DNA of 64,000 nt from Ciona savignyi (GCA_000149265.1 CH000875.1:1-64000), one strand, 5' to 3'; numbered from the stretch's first letter, positions 35,558 through 46,812 are shown. The notes: a model not told the origin generated them from the letters alone. Numbers and translations are program-made.

Positions 35558-35973
35558 TGTTACATTGAAATCACTCCATCATACGTATAAACTGGGGAGT
35601 AATATTATAAATGAGGTCATTAGACGTAACACTGCCTATTTTATCGTTGTGCGTATTATTTATACCTCGTGTAAGATTTGGGCCTTTGAAAGGCTTGGGA
35701 GTTTTTGAAGTGACTGGTTACAGTATTTTCCATAGTTAAATTGATTTGGGCCATGTGTTTTAATATTAATTTGTCATGTGTATAGAAGTGAAGTTCATAA
35801 GTTAGCCTACTATGTAAAACATTTAAAAACCGCAAATTTTAGTAATATCATAACGTAAAAGTGGAATACAAGTTTTGAAGTTGGAATAACATCTTGATAT
35901 TGCTGGAGTTGCGCGTTTTGTGACCTGTATTGTGCTACGTCTGGTTTAGTAGGCGCCGCCAGAAGACGTAACA
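35558..35973 (+). repeat. BEL 5' LTR, 416 bp
   Basis: It starts TGTTACATTGAAATCACTCC and ends CCGCCAGAAGACGTAACA. It differs from the 3' LTR by a handful of substitutions and small indels, including a missing GAGTC-like stretch near the end. A primer-binding site was not recognised directly after it. Confidence 0.93.
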
Positions 35974-36036
35974 TAAAAGTTTTTAAATATAACTCATCAA
36001 ATCGAAGATATCGAGAAGCAAGTCAAGGCTGTAGCT

Positions 36037-38253
36037 ATGGAGGACAGTGAAATCTTAGTGGATTTGGATGAGCCTAAGAGTATCATGGCGAAGGGTGCTG
36101 AATGCATCCGTGTGTCGTCAGCCGATGAGTTACAAGAACTAAGAACTGAACTTGCCGTTTGGTATAATGTGGCCGAGCAAGCAATTAGTCGCAAAGATGA
36201 GGCGATGTTAAAATCTGCCCGAAAGCGGATTGAACACTACGTGTCCAGTTTAACGGATATCTTAAAGCAACGCATTAATGACTTGCTAACTGACCAAGAT
36301 CGTGACGCCAGTGAGCATCAACCGGAGAGCGTCGGGAAATGTAAAGACGAATTCGACGTCCGTGTTGGTGAAAGGCTTGTCAAGCAAGCAAAAAAGGATC
36401 TTACAAAGACATTAGAAGATAAAGGTTGTGTACATTTAAGTTCAAGTTCGTCCCTAAAATGGGAAACCTTGTCAACGCAAAGTTCCAGATTATCTGAAGT
36501 AAGTACCACCTCTAGTGTGAGGCGTGTTGAAGCAAAGATCAAGAAAGAAATGGCAATGCTGAAGAAGCGTCAACTGGAAGAGCAACTAAAGCTGGAAGCC
36601 GAAAAGAATAAGCTGGAGGCCGAAAAGAATAAGCTGGAAGCCAAAAAGAATAAGCTGGAAGTCGAAAAGAGGAAATTGGAAGCCCTACATCAAGTCCAAG
36701 AAGCCGACCTAGAAGTACAAATGTGGGATCAAGCTTCAAACTACCGTGATGAAGATGTGACAAGACCTTATAGTCCGCAGCAGTCGCCTGTTAAAAGCGA
36801 CTTCGACGCAGAAGTCACGAAGACAAAAGAAGTACCGGTACGTGTTAAGTCGCTTCCACGCCGTTACCGTCTATCTAGCCCGGTACGGTTTGCACCAACG
36901 CCCGCCTACGAAGGACCAAGTAACGCTCAGTCGCCGGAAAGGTCGTCGATGAAATGTAACCCTGATCAGTCTTTAGTTACAGGATTTATTGCAGCTGTGA
37001 GAGAAGCTATGCACACCCCTAAAGTGGAGTACACTACATTTTCTGGAGATCCAATGAAATACTGGACATTCCAATTGAATTTTGACGCTAACATTGAGAA
37101 AAAGGCGCCCACTGACGGTCTAAAGCTGGATTTTCTACTACAACAGTGCAAAGGACAAGCTCGAGAGCTCATCGATCACTGTGCTATTTTGGGACCAAAA
37201 AATGGATACCAAAAAGCAAGAGATATTCTGTACAATAACTACGGAAAACCCAGTATAGTTGCACGCGCATTTGTCTGCGAACTAATAAGTGGACCAAACC
37301 TAATGCCAGATGACACCTCTGGTATACGCAATTACGCTATTTTGATGAGAAAGTGCCTAACTATTCTAAGTGAAATTAATGACTTTACTGATCTGAATTC
37401 AGTTGACCGTATGATTGCCATCGTATCGAAGTTACCGTACGACTCGCGAAAACTGTGGAAGCGCCGTGCAGCGGAAATTGCACGTCGTCACGGCGAAGTT
37501 GCTAATTTTGTTGACCTCGTTGAATTTGTAGAGGAGGAGGCAGAAGTCGCTAACACTGAATTTGGTAAGATAGATTCTCGCGAATGGGGATCCAAGCCTC
37601 AAGAAAATAAACCATTGAGAAGAGGCACGGCGTACGCTGTGACGTCATCGACTGCGCAAAGTTTAAAACCGCCGATAACCAAGTGTCCTTGCTGTTTTCT
37701 CGCACACCCGCTGTCTGCGTGTGATATTTTCCTTGCGAAATCAGTCCAAGAAAGAGTTGATTTTCTCCTGAGTGAACGATGTTGTTTTAATTGTTTTGCG
37801 GATGGACATATTGCGCGTCTTTGCTGTCTGAAATCTCAGTGCACCGTACAACACTGTCGGAGATATCACCACACTTTATTACATATAAATCCAAATTTCA
37901 CTGAACAACAAGGAAAGATATGCACGGAGAAAAGCAACGACGCAGCAGTAAAGAATACCAGCGATGTAACAGACAAAAGTACCAGCGACGCACACTGCCA
38001 CACGATATCAAAGAACGCAAGAGAAGGATATTTGTGCGTGGTACCGGTCAAAGTACGCGCTAACAACAAAGAAATCAAATCTTACGCGTTTTTGGATCAA
38101 GGTTCAGACACGACGTTTTGTCACGTTAAACTTATAGATCGTCTTGGTTTGTCTGGTAAGCGAAGAGAAATATTAATGAATACTCTCGGAACAAGACCGA
38201 AGAAACAAGTTGGCATTACAGTAAGCCCTGGTCGTCTTATCTGCAAACGGTGA
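36037..38253 (+). CDS. BEL/Pao Gag and protease (ends in a frameshift)
   Basis: A 738-codon frame. Residues about 169-220 are a Lys/Glu-rich coiled coil built on KLEAEKN repeats. About 330-480 is the DUF1759-type Gag core (YWTFQLNFDANIEKK, RDILYNNYGKPSIVARAF). Then come Cys-rich segments CPCCFLAHPLSACDIF and CCFNCFADGHIARLCC, zinc-knuckle-like. Near 686 is the retroviral-type aspartic protease motif FLDQGSDTTF. Gag packages the RNA into particles and the protease processes the polyprotein. The frame ends at 38253 because one extra base in a CCC run near 38226-38229 shifts it; downstream the protease and Pol continue in the next frame. In the family these are usually one polyprotein, so the shift is probably decay or a sequence error. 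Confidence 0.9.
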   Translation: MEDSEILVDLDEPKSIMAKGAECIRVSSADELQELRTELAVWYNVAEQAISRKDEAMLKSARKRIEHYVSSLTDILKQRINDLLTDQDRDASEHQPESVGKCKDEFDVRVGERLVKQAKKDLTKTLEDKGCVHLSSSSSLKWETLSTQSSRLSEVSTTSSVRRVEAKIKKEMAMLKKRQLEEQLKLEAEKNKLEAEKNKLEAKKNKLEVEKRKLEALHQVQEADLEVQMWDQASNYRDEDVTRPYSPQQSPVKSDFDAEVTKTKEVPVRVKSLPRRYRLSSPVRFAPTPAYEGPSNAQSPERSSMKCNPDQSLVTGFIAAVREAMHTPKVEYTTFSGDPMKYWTFQLNFDANIEKKAPTDGLKLDFLLQQCKGQARELIDHCAILGPKNGYQKARDILYNNYGKPSIVARAFVCELISGPNLMPDDTSGIRNYAILMRKCLTILSEINDFTDLNSVDRMIAIVSKLPYDSRKLWKRRAAEIARRHGEVANFVDLVEFVEEEAEVANTEFGKIDSREWGSKPQENKPLRRGTAYAVTSSTAQSLKPPITKCPCCFLAHPLSACDIFLAKSVQERVDFLLSERCCFNCFADGHIARLCCLKSQCTVQHCRRYHHTLLHINPNFTEQQGKICTEKSNDAAVKNTSDVTDKSTSDAHCHTISKNAREGYLCVVPVKVRANNKEIKSYAFLDQGSDTTFCHVKLIDRLGLSGKRREILMNTLGTRPKKQVGITVSPGRLICKR

Positions 38254-40160
38254 CGAAGAAATTGAAATTGACAAGGCCATGTCAATTGATGATATCCCGG
38301 TGTGTTCAAATTCATTTCCCACAAGAAGAGAGCTGGAAGAACTCCCTCACCTTCACGGACTGAACATTCCGACCTTTGACAGCGGAGAAGTAACGCTGCT
38401 AATTGGAACCGATGTGCCGTATGCTCATCGCGTATTGGAAACAAGAACAGGAGGCCGCAAACAACCGTTTGCTGCGAGAACGCCTCTAGGGTGGTCGTTA
38501 ATCGGACCATCCATATATACCTCGTCAACAAAGAGCATTCACGTAAATTCCATTCAATCGAACTTGCACTTGGAGATGCAGATACAGAAATCGTGGACAA
38601 CAGATTTTGAAGATAAGAAAGGCGATCTTACTTACTCGCCCTCATCCGAAAATAGAGCAGTAGTAAAGCTGTTAAAGCATTTAGTGGAGCACAAGGAGGA
38701 TTACTTACCCTTACCGCGCCGCCGGGGCGTTACTGTTCCAGAAGAAAGTCGCAAGATAACCGAAAGTCGATTAATAAATTTGGCGGAAAGACTGTCTCGA
38801 AACGAAGAAGTTAAAGAGAAGTATGTTGGCAAGATGCAACAATACATCGACAGTGGATTTGCAAAAGAAGTTCCACTCAAAGAACAAGACACAAGTGACA
38901 ATGTATGGTATCTGCCACACCACCCAGTGTATCATCCTCTTAAGCCCAATAAAGTGCGCATATTATTTGACTGCGCGGCGAAGTACAAGGGTGTTTCCCT
39001 TAACGACGCCTCAATGCAAGGACCAGATCTGGTTAATAGTTTGGTGGGCGTTATTACAACACAGTTTCGTAAAGAACCAATAGCAGTGGTAAGTGATGTA
39101 GAAGCTAAGTTTCATCATATTCGAGTCAAAGAAGAAGATTGCCACGCTTTGAGATTCCTGTGGTGGCCAGGTGGAGACTTATACAAGCGACCTGTTGATC
39201 GTCAGATGCTGGTTCATGTATTCGGAGCCACGTCATCGCCATGCTGTGCGAGCTTTTGTTTAAGACAAACAGCAGACCAATTTGGAGAGCAGTTTGTCAC
39301 ACCACCCAAAACGGAAAGTATACCACGACTTGAGCTCGTTGCTGCAGTTTTATCGGTCAAAGCCGACAAATGGTTAAAGGGACAACTGAAGATGCCGGAG
39401 TGCGAGTCCATATTCTGGACAGATTTGTGTGCTGTAAGACAAAGTATCAACAACCAACGCAAGAGATTTAAGACTTTCGTAGCTAACCGGTTAACTAAAA
39501 TACACCGACAAACAGAGCCGTCGCAATGGAGTCATGTAGGAACAAAATGTAATCCCGCCGACGGGGCATCAAGAGGGATTTCGGTATCCAAGTTATTGAA
39601 GTCAAGCCAGTGGTTAAGCGGACCCAAGTTTTTGTGGCAATCAGAAGCAACTTGGCCGATGCCACCAGAAAAAGAAGAACGAGTTCCAGACGAATTTCTA
39701 CCGACGGAAAAGAAGCGAATTGCCGTCAACGTGTTGGCGCAACCCGACCCGATGAATGAAGAACCGTTGACATCGAACCATTTATTATTACAAAGACCCT
39801 CATTATATGAAACACCTGAATTATTTCAAGCAAAGGATTGTTTCAATCGTCGAAGATGGCGACAAGTGCATTTCCTTGCAGATGAGTTTTGGCGACGCTG
39901 GGCCCGCGAATATTTACTGACCATCGCGCTGAGACAGAAGTTGCCCGACAAGCAAGAAAACTTTGAAGCTGGTGACGTGGTATTGATCGTAAATGACATG
40001 ATACCACGAAGAAGATGGGAGATGGGGTAAGGGTAATTGGTACCTATCCGGACAAACATGGCGTTGTACGCCAAGTCGAGGTAATAACGAAGACAAGTGC
40101 GATGAAACGACCGATTGCCAAATTGTGCTTGATTTGCAAGGCAATCGAGGGTTAAAAGGT
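38226..40160 (+). pseudogene. BEL/Pao Pol with RT active site and integrase deleted
   Basis: Open from the frameshift; the first Met is at 38279. In order: the protease tail (SGEVTLLIGTDVPYAHRVLE), the RT start (HHPVYHPLKPNKVRILFDCA, VVSDVEAKFHHIRV, GATSSPCCASF), then a jump near 39300 to the RNase H-like part (PRLELVAAVLSVKADKW, FWTDLCAVRQSI, HVGTKCNPADGASRG). The YxDD-type RT centre that should lie between is absent. A second jump near 39755 goes to LTSNHLLLQRPSLYETPELF and RRRWRQVHFLADEFWRRW, so the zinc finger and catalytic core of integrase are also absent. The DUF5641-like C-terminus follows, with added G bases near 40022-40038 breaking the frame. Both deletions are in frame. It cannot encode a working polymerase or integrase. 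Confidence 0.9.
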
Positions 40161-40376
40161 CGTGCGATGGCTGACATGAACACATTTATTTACGTCCTGT
40201 GAAGACGATGATTGACACTTTAAAGAGTTGGCGCTGAGCGCAGCGTACTTGTGTGTCGCCGCCATTATTCGGGCTGCAGTCGTCGATTACTGCAACAAAA
40301 CCGCGATGTAAATTCGGTGTACGTGATTTAATGTTTTTTTGGGGTTAAAATGTACTTGTATGATAATCGTACATTT

Positions 40377-40388
40377 GGTGGGGGAGAA
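40377..40388 (+). promoter_or_regulatory. polypurine tract of the BEL element
   Basis: GGTGGGGGAGAA directly precedes the 3' LTR, the expected primer for plus-strand DNA synthesis. Confidence 0.85.
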
Positions 40389-40810
40389 TGTTACATTGAA
40401 ATCACTCCATCATACGTATACACTGGGGAGTAATATTATAAATGAGGTCATTAGACGTAACAATGCCTATTTTATCGTTGTGCGTATTATTTATACCTCG
40501 TGTAAGATTTGGGCCTTTGAAAGGCTTGGGAGTTTTTGAAGTGACTGGTTACAGTATTTTCCATAGTTAAATTGATTTGTGCCATGTGTTTTAATATTAA
40601 TTTGCAGTGGGTATTAGAAGTGAAGTTCATAAGTTAGCCTACTATGTAAAATATTTAAAAACCGCAAATTTTAGTAATATCATAACGTAAAAGTGGAATA
40701 CAAGTTTTGAAGTTGGAATAACGTCTTGATATTGCTGGAGTTGCGCGTTTTGTGACGAGTCCTGTATTGTGCTACGTCTGGTTTAGTAGGCGCCGCCAGA
40801 AGACGTAACA
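40389..40810 (+). repeat. BEL 3' LTR, 422 bp
   Basis: It begins TGTTACATTGAAATCACTCC and ends AGAAGACGTAACA, followed by the right copy of the target duplication CTGTA (40811-40815). Confidence 0.95.
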
Positions 40811-41564
40811 CTGTAGCATAAATATATGGCATACAAATGTGCTTTACAAATAGTGGTGGTTAAACACGTGGTTGACACTCTCTAGTTATTTTTGGTTTTT
40901 AAAATATTTCTCATCATCTAAGTGCACACCACCCTGGTGTCCCTAACCTCTCTTTATTTCTATCTATTTTTCCATTCTTTGCTGTCTTGAAGCATTTTTA
41001 CAACTGTACTGCCAAGACATTATTGTTCCAGATATCCGGACATCGAAATTTTATTCTACAAGGAGAAGGTCGTCCGTTTTCTCTTCGTGGCTTCTTTCTC
41101 CTCCGATTTACTGTTTAAGAGTTGGCGGTGTGATCTCCAGATGAAGATGGCAGTCAATATTAAACTAATATGTCACAACAAATTTGCATTAATATAATCG
41201 GATTCTTGCTGCAATCTTTTGTATTTTTTATTTTGCTAGCAACCCTTCTTTGGCTTGCTATTTTTTTTTTTTTTTTATATATTATTTATTTATTTTAACA
41301 TTTCGCTTGTTTTGTTTTTCTTTTATTTTATTATTTATGGTGCGCTACCGTAGTGCTCCTTTTTCACACTGCTACATAAGTATTAATCTAATTGCATTAG
41401 TGTTATGCAATTTGTGTGTTAAAATGAAAATATTTATTGTAAATATGCCCCGGTAAGTGTGCTTGAAACTAATAGTGTCATCTGACATTAGTGGAATTTC
41501 ATTTTAGGGTTTTTTTCCCACTTCTTGTGCCACGCTTTCGGGCGGCACACCTTTTTCTTAAAGC
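40811..41564 (+). repeat. sequence right of the BEL insertion, copy 1
   Basis: It starts with the foldback end motif (GCATAAATATATGGCATAC, ACACGTGGTTGACACTCTCT) and continues into about 680 bp that recur at 43180-43926. No coding function was recognised; the low-complexity frame at 41250-41456 is a T-rich tract. Confidence 0.85.
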
Positions 41565-41664
41565 NNNNNNNNNNNNNNNNNNNNNNNNNNNNNNNNNNNN
41601 NNNNNNNNNNNNNNNNNNNNNNNNNNNNNNNNNNNNNNNNNNNNNNNNNNNNNNNNNNNNNNNN
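41565..41664. other. assembly gap, 100 N
   Basis: Exactly 100 N. The sequence after it repeats the BEL element from 39091 onward at an offset of 2574. Confidence 0.99.
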
Positions 41665-42735
41665 AAGTGATGTAGAAGCTAAGTTTCATCATATTCGAGT
41701 CAAAGAAGAAGATTGCCACGCTTTGAGATTCCTGTGGTGGCCAGGTGGAGACTTATACAAGCGACCTGTTGATCGTCAGATGCTGGTTCATGTATTCGGA
41801 GCCACGTCATCGCCATGCTGTGCGAGCTTTTGTTTAAGACAAACAGCAGACCAATTTGGAGAGCAGTTTGTCACACCACCCAAAACGGAAAGTATACCAC
41901 GACTTGATGCTCGTTGCTGCAGTTTTATCGGTCAAAGCCGACAAATGGTTAAAGGGACAACTGAAGATGCCGGAGTGCGAGTCCATATTCTGGACAGATT
42001 TGTGTGCTGTAAGACAAAGTATCAACAACCAACGCAAGAGATTTAAGACTTTCGTAGCTAACCGGTTAACTAAAATACACCGACAAACAGAGCCGTCGCA
42101 ATGGAGTCATGTAGGAACAAAATGTAATCCCGCCGACGGGGCATCAAGAGGGATTTCGGTATCCAAGTTATTGAAGTCAAGCCAGTGGTTAAGCGGACCC
42201 AAGTTTTTGTGGCAATCAGAAGCAACTTGGCCGATGCCACCAGAAAAAGAAGAACGAGTTCCAGACGAATTTCTACCGACGGAAAAGAAGCGAATTGCCG
42301 TCAACGTGTTGGCGCAACCCGACCCGATGAATGAAGAACCGTTGACATCGAACCATTTATTATTACAAAGACCCTCATTATATGAAACACCTGAATTATT
42401 TCAAGCAAAGGATTGTTTCAATCGTCGAAGATGGCGACAAGTGCATTTCCTTGCAGATGAGTTTTGGCGACGCTGGGCCCGCGAATATTCCCTGCCCTCG
42501 CGGTGAGACAGGAGTTGCCCGACAAGCAAGTTCCCTTTCAAGCTGGTGACGTGGTATTGATCGTAGATCACATGATGCCTTGAACAAGATGGCAGATGGG
42601 TAAGGTAATTGGTACCTATCCGGACAAACATGGCGTTGTACGCCAAGTCGAGGTAATAACGAAGACAAGTGCGATGAAGCGACCGATTGCCAAATTGTGC
42701 TTGATTTGCAAGCCAATCGAGGGTTAAAAGGTCGT
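41665..42735 (+). pseudogene. second, partial copy of the defective BEL Pol
   Basis: It corresponds to 39091-40160 and shares both internal deletions, so it derives from the same defective copy or its allele. It has its own damage: an added T at about 41908 (GACTTGATGCTC against GACTTGAGCTC), changes at 42487-42500 that end the frame after WAREYSLPSR, and a stop in the DUF5641-like tail (CCTTGAACAAG). The G-runs that break copy 1 are shorter here (GATGGGTAAGGTAATTGG) and leave the tail in frame. Confidence 0.9.
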
Positions 42736-42926
42736 GCGATGGCTGACAGGAACACATTTATTTCCGTCCTGTGAAGACGATGATTGACACTTTAAAGAGT
42801 TGGCGCTGAGCGCAGCGTACTTGTGTGTCGCCGCCATTATTCGGGCTGCAGTCGTCGATTACTGCAACAAAACCGCGATGTAAATTCGGTGTACGTGATT
42901 AAATGTACTTGTATGATAATCGTACA

Positions 42927-43179
42927 TTTTCCATAGTTAAATTGATTTGGGCCATGTGTTTTAATATTAATTTGTCATGTGTATAGAAGTGAAGTTCATA
43001 AGTTAGCCTACTATGTAAAATATTTAAAAACCGCAAATTTTAGTAATATCATAACGTAAAAGTGGAATACAAGTTTTGAAGTTGGAATAACGTCTTGATA
43101 TTGCTGGAGTTGCGCGTTTTGTGACGAGTCCTGTATTGTGCTACGTCTGGTTTAGTAGGCGCCGCCAGAAGACGTAACA
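42927..43179 (+). repeat. truncated BEL 3' LTR of the second copy
   Basis: It starts inside the LTR at TTTTCCATAGTTAAATTG and ends GAAGACGTAACA, followed by CTGTA. The polypurine tract and first 170 bp of the LTR are deleted, with short ATTT homology at the junction. Confidence 0.9.
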
Positions 43180-43926
43180 CTGTAGCATAAATATATGGCA
43201 TACAAATGTGCTTTACAAATAGTGGTGGTTAAACACGTGGTTGCACACTCTCTGAGTTATTTTTGGTTTTTAAAATATTTCTCATCATCTAAGTGCACAC
43301 CCACCCCTGTTTCCCTAACCTCTCTTTATTTCTATCTATTTTTCCATTCTTTGCTGTCTTGAAGCATTTTTACAACTGTACTGCCAAGACATTATTGTTC
43401 CAGATATCCGGACATCGAAATTTATTCTACAAGGAGAAGGTCGTCCGTTTTCTCTTCGTGGCTTCTTTCTCCTCCGATTTACTGTTTAAGAGTTGGCGGT
43501 GTGATCTCCAGATGCAAGATGGCAGTCAATATTAAACTAATATGTCACAACAAATTTGCATTAATATAATCGGATTCTTGCTGCAATCTTTTGTATTTTT
43601 TATTTTGCTAGCAACCCTTCTTTGGCTTGCTATTTTTTTTTTTTTTTTATATATTATTTATTTATTTTAACATTTCGCTTGTTTTGTTTTTCTTTTATTT
43701 TATTATTTATGGTGCGCTACCGTAGTGCTCCTTTTTCACACTGCTACATAAGTATTAATCTAATTGCATTAGTGTTATGCAATTTGTGTGTTAAAATGAA
43801 AATATTTATTGTAAATATGCCCCGGTAAGTGTGCTTGAAACTAATAGTGTCATCTGACATTAGTGGAATTTCATTTTAGGGTTTTTTTCACTCTTGTCCA
43901 CGCTTTCGGGCCACACCTTCTCCTAA
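43180..43926 (+). repeat. sequence right of the BEL insertion, copy 2
   Basis: It repeats 40811-41564 with small indels such as CCACCCCTGTTTCCC against CCACCCTGGTGTCCC. Confidence 0.85.
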
Positions 43927-45049
43927 AGCCGGCTCCCCCACTGTACTAGTCGCGCTTTACCGCACACTCTTCTTTTTTGATCCTAATTAAATTTGGATCG
44001 CTTAATATTGTTCTTTCGCCTAGGTTTGGCGGCCGCGTCCGCTATATTTATTAAATTATATCTCCTTTTTTCAATGACGTGTTTTAACGACTGTTCGTTT
44101 TGCCGAAAATAGTGAAAAAAACAAAACAAAAGTTTTATTGACAACAAAGATTCCCAAAAATTGCAAAAGGGTGTCAGCCTAGGATAGTACTCGATACCAA
44201 ACACACAGAAGGATGCAAACAATCTTTGCATAGCAGACAGCACGTTGTTCCCAACTGGCAATGGAGTATGGTCCAGAATAAGAAAAAAATTCGTTGGGGT
44301 TGATTTGGCTGCCTGTCGCCAATAAAAACGGTTGCTGGAGATTTGCAGGTTTTTCGTTTGCAAACTTGTTGGGGTCACATCCAGCCTTAATTTTAAAAAA
44401 AGTCATGTTACTCAGCCTTCCCTTGCACAAAGCACCAAACTAGTTTACTTTTATTCAACCAGTATTGCGCAATAACAGTTTACCAATGGAAAAGAGGTGA
44501 AGGCATTTTACACACTTTGCTCCAACCCAGAGAAATAAATCTAGTGGTTTGTACAAAAATGAACACATGGTTTCTACCATATGTAACACACCGAACACTA
44601 TTATAGCTTTGGCACCTGTACTGTGGTTAACCATTCGGCCACACGACCGTACAGTTATTTAACTTTAACCATGTATTAATTTTATTAATGTGGATTACGC
44701 CAAATCCCGAGATACAAATTACACAAAAACACTACTTACCCGTTTAAACAAAATAACAGCAAATGCTTCCGATTTCTTAGCTTTTGTATTTACAGGCGGC
44801 AACAGTTTTTGTAGGACCGTTATTGCCTTCAAGTTAACTGCAATCTTTAAAAAACAATTAACACAATTTAGGATGTTAGAATAATTTAATTACATTCACA
44901 TCACCAACCAAGAACAGAACGACTTACTTTCAGTAAAATTTAAAGAATATCTGCGATCTGGAAATAGCATGTGTAAGTAAGTGTATTTATTATGGGTCCC
45001 ATTTGAAAAAATGGGACACATATTGTTTTTGTCCGTTTTTTTTTTCTTT
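43927..45049. other. unassigned interior of the foldback element
   Basis: No recognisable domain. Minus-strand frames of 131 and 83 codons overlap at 43983-44430 without family features. A tRNA-like fragment (GTTAACCATTCGGCC) lies near 44626, similar to 55429 in the complex repeat. Confidence 0.4.
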
Positions 45050-46203
45050 TTTTTTTCGTTTTTTTTTGTCAAACGCTTGACAGGCATGGCATGGCGCCCC
45101 GACATCTACCAGAAGGAATAATGGAATCGCAATGAAACTTGGTGATTTTTTAGACAACATGGCCTAGATATGCAGAAACCGAAATTTTAGGTAATAAATT
45201 TAGGGGAATTCCCCTTGGACGTTAAAAACCAAAACGGCCATTTTTTTCTAAAAAAATAGCCTTTTTTGGCCATAGCGCTTGAACGACCGATACAATTTGA
45301 ATCAGATTTGGTGGAATGTAAGTGCATTAGTCACTGATTTAACACTTAAAAGAAATAAAAAAATACCCAGGGAAATACCCTAAAAATCGGATTTTGTTCT
45401 CTAATTATGATTGTGACAAGCATGCCATGTTGACCCGAAATCTAGCAAAAGGAGTAATGAAATCGCAATAAAAATTTGACATTTGTAACAGAACATAATC
45501 TAGATAAGCAGAAACCAAAATTTTTGGTAATGAATCTAGGGAAATTCCCCTGAGACATTAAAAACCAAAACATTTTTTTTCTAAAAAATTAGATTTTTTG
45601 GGCATAGCACTTGAACGGCTGCTGTAATTTTAATAAAATTCGGTAAAATGTTAAAACATTAGACACTTTGTGCCAATTAAAAAAAGAAAACATTTAATTA
45701 GGTTAATTTACATGAAAACAAAGATATGTTCCTAAATTTTGATTGTGGCAGACATGCCATATCGCAATGACATCTTCAACAAGAAGTCGACAAATCAGAT
45801 TAAAACTTTAAGAATTGTTACTTAACATGACTCACTTATGTAAAAACAGAAACTTATCTACTAAACCCAGGGGAATTCCCTGAAATCATGAAACACTTAA
45901 TCGGGCCGTTTTGGAAATTTAGCTTTATTTTACTACAGCGCTTGAAAACAAGCTATAATTTAAAACATTTGTGGTAAAATGTTCGTAAATTTAAAACGTT
46001 TATTCTTTATTCAACTAAAAATGTAAATTAAGTTTGGTCTGTTAACTATGGGACCCATGCGTTTATGCTTGCAGAAACAAACTACATAGGCTACTCAGTG
46101 TATAAAATACAAATTGTGGTTAGGGACCCTGTAGCATGAATATAGGGTATACAACATGTGGTTTACAAATAGGGGTGGTTAACACGTGGTTGACACTCTC
46201 TAG
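45050..46203 (-). repeat. right terminal inverted repeat of the foldback element
   Basis: Reverse complement of 32036-33180, with TGTCAAACGCTTGACAGGCA at the inner edge, GGGGAATTCCCC at 45203 and TTGACACTCTCTAG at the outer edge. Confidence 0.85.
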
Positions 46204-46812
46204 TTAAGTTTAATTTTAACAAACAAAGTTTTGTCCAATTTGTACTGTTGTATCATAACATCATACAGGCTTGGTATTTCACAATGTTTGTTTATTAAAA
46301 ATGGAATTATATGTAAACAAACATTGCGATGCTGTTTCTTACCAAAGCACCTTGATCCACGTCAACAAATCGAGGATAGTGCTGTAATCGAGGATAAAAG
46401 TCAAAACAGGCTTGATCTTTCTTTTTGAGTCAAAGATTTGACTCAACTTTTTTTAAAGTGTAGTCTACCATAATGTTAGCCAGGATTTAATTGTAATAAA
46501 TATGACAGTGCTGTTTGACTACAGAATTCGACTGTAATATTCTACTGAGACTTGGATCAAGCCGATAACACAATCATCAGGCGCCTACTATATGTTGGAT
46601 GTGCGGTGGAAAGTTTATGGTAAAAATAGTCATTTTTAACAGACCCGAATATAAAAGGACTTTTTCACTAATCAATTTAAAGATAATTTTGCCTCAACTT
46701 GATTGTATTATTTTAAATTAAAAAAAAAAAATATGATGCTGTCGCATATCCGATGTGCATTTATTTAGTCAAGTGATACTAGGTGGTCTTATTTTTTTAA
46801 AAAGATGACTAA
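46204..46812. other. gene-free stretch
   Basis: Nothing recognisable. The 65-codon frame at 46231-46428 has no supporting feature. Confidence 0.4.

Larger units (their letters stand above)
35558..40810 (+). mobile_element. BEL/Pao LTR retrotransposon, internally deleted
   Basis: 5253 bp from TGTTAC to GTAACA with two near-identical LTRs, a polypurine tract and a 5-bp target duplication. The order Gag, protease, RT, RNase H-like region and C-terminal domain, and the wording of each, is that of BEL/Pao elements. The reverse-transcriptase active-site region and the whole integrase are missing, so it cannot move by itself. LTR similarity suggests a fairly recent insertion. Confidence 0.95.
32036..46203. 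mobile_element. foldback-type DNA element with long terminal inverted repeats
   Basis: The outer ends are CTAGAGAGTGTCAACCACGT at 32036 and its reverse complement ending 46203. The inverted match continues inward for about 1.15 kb on each side. The interior holds a tandem duplication, a BEL retrotransposon, a duplicate of part of that retrotransposon after a gap, and 1.1 kb of unassigned sequence. No transposase gene of its own was recognised. I could not establish a target-site duplication. Confidence 0.75.

Noticed and set aside
36318..40185. Minus-strand frames across the BEL element
   Set aside because: They are antisense shadows of Gag and Pol with no domain of their own.
44600..44660. 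tRNA-like fragment GTTAACCATTCGGCC
   Set aside because: Too short to call; it is only a remnant similar to the module at 55429.
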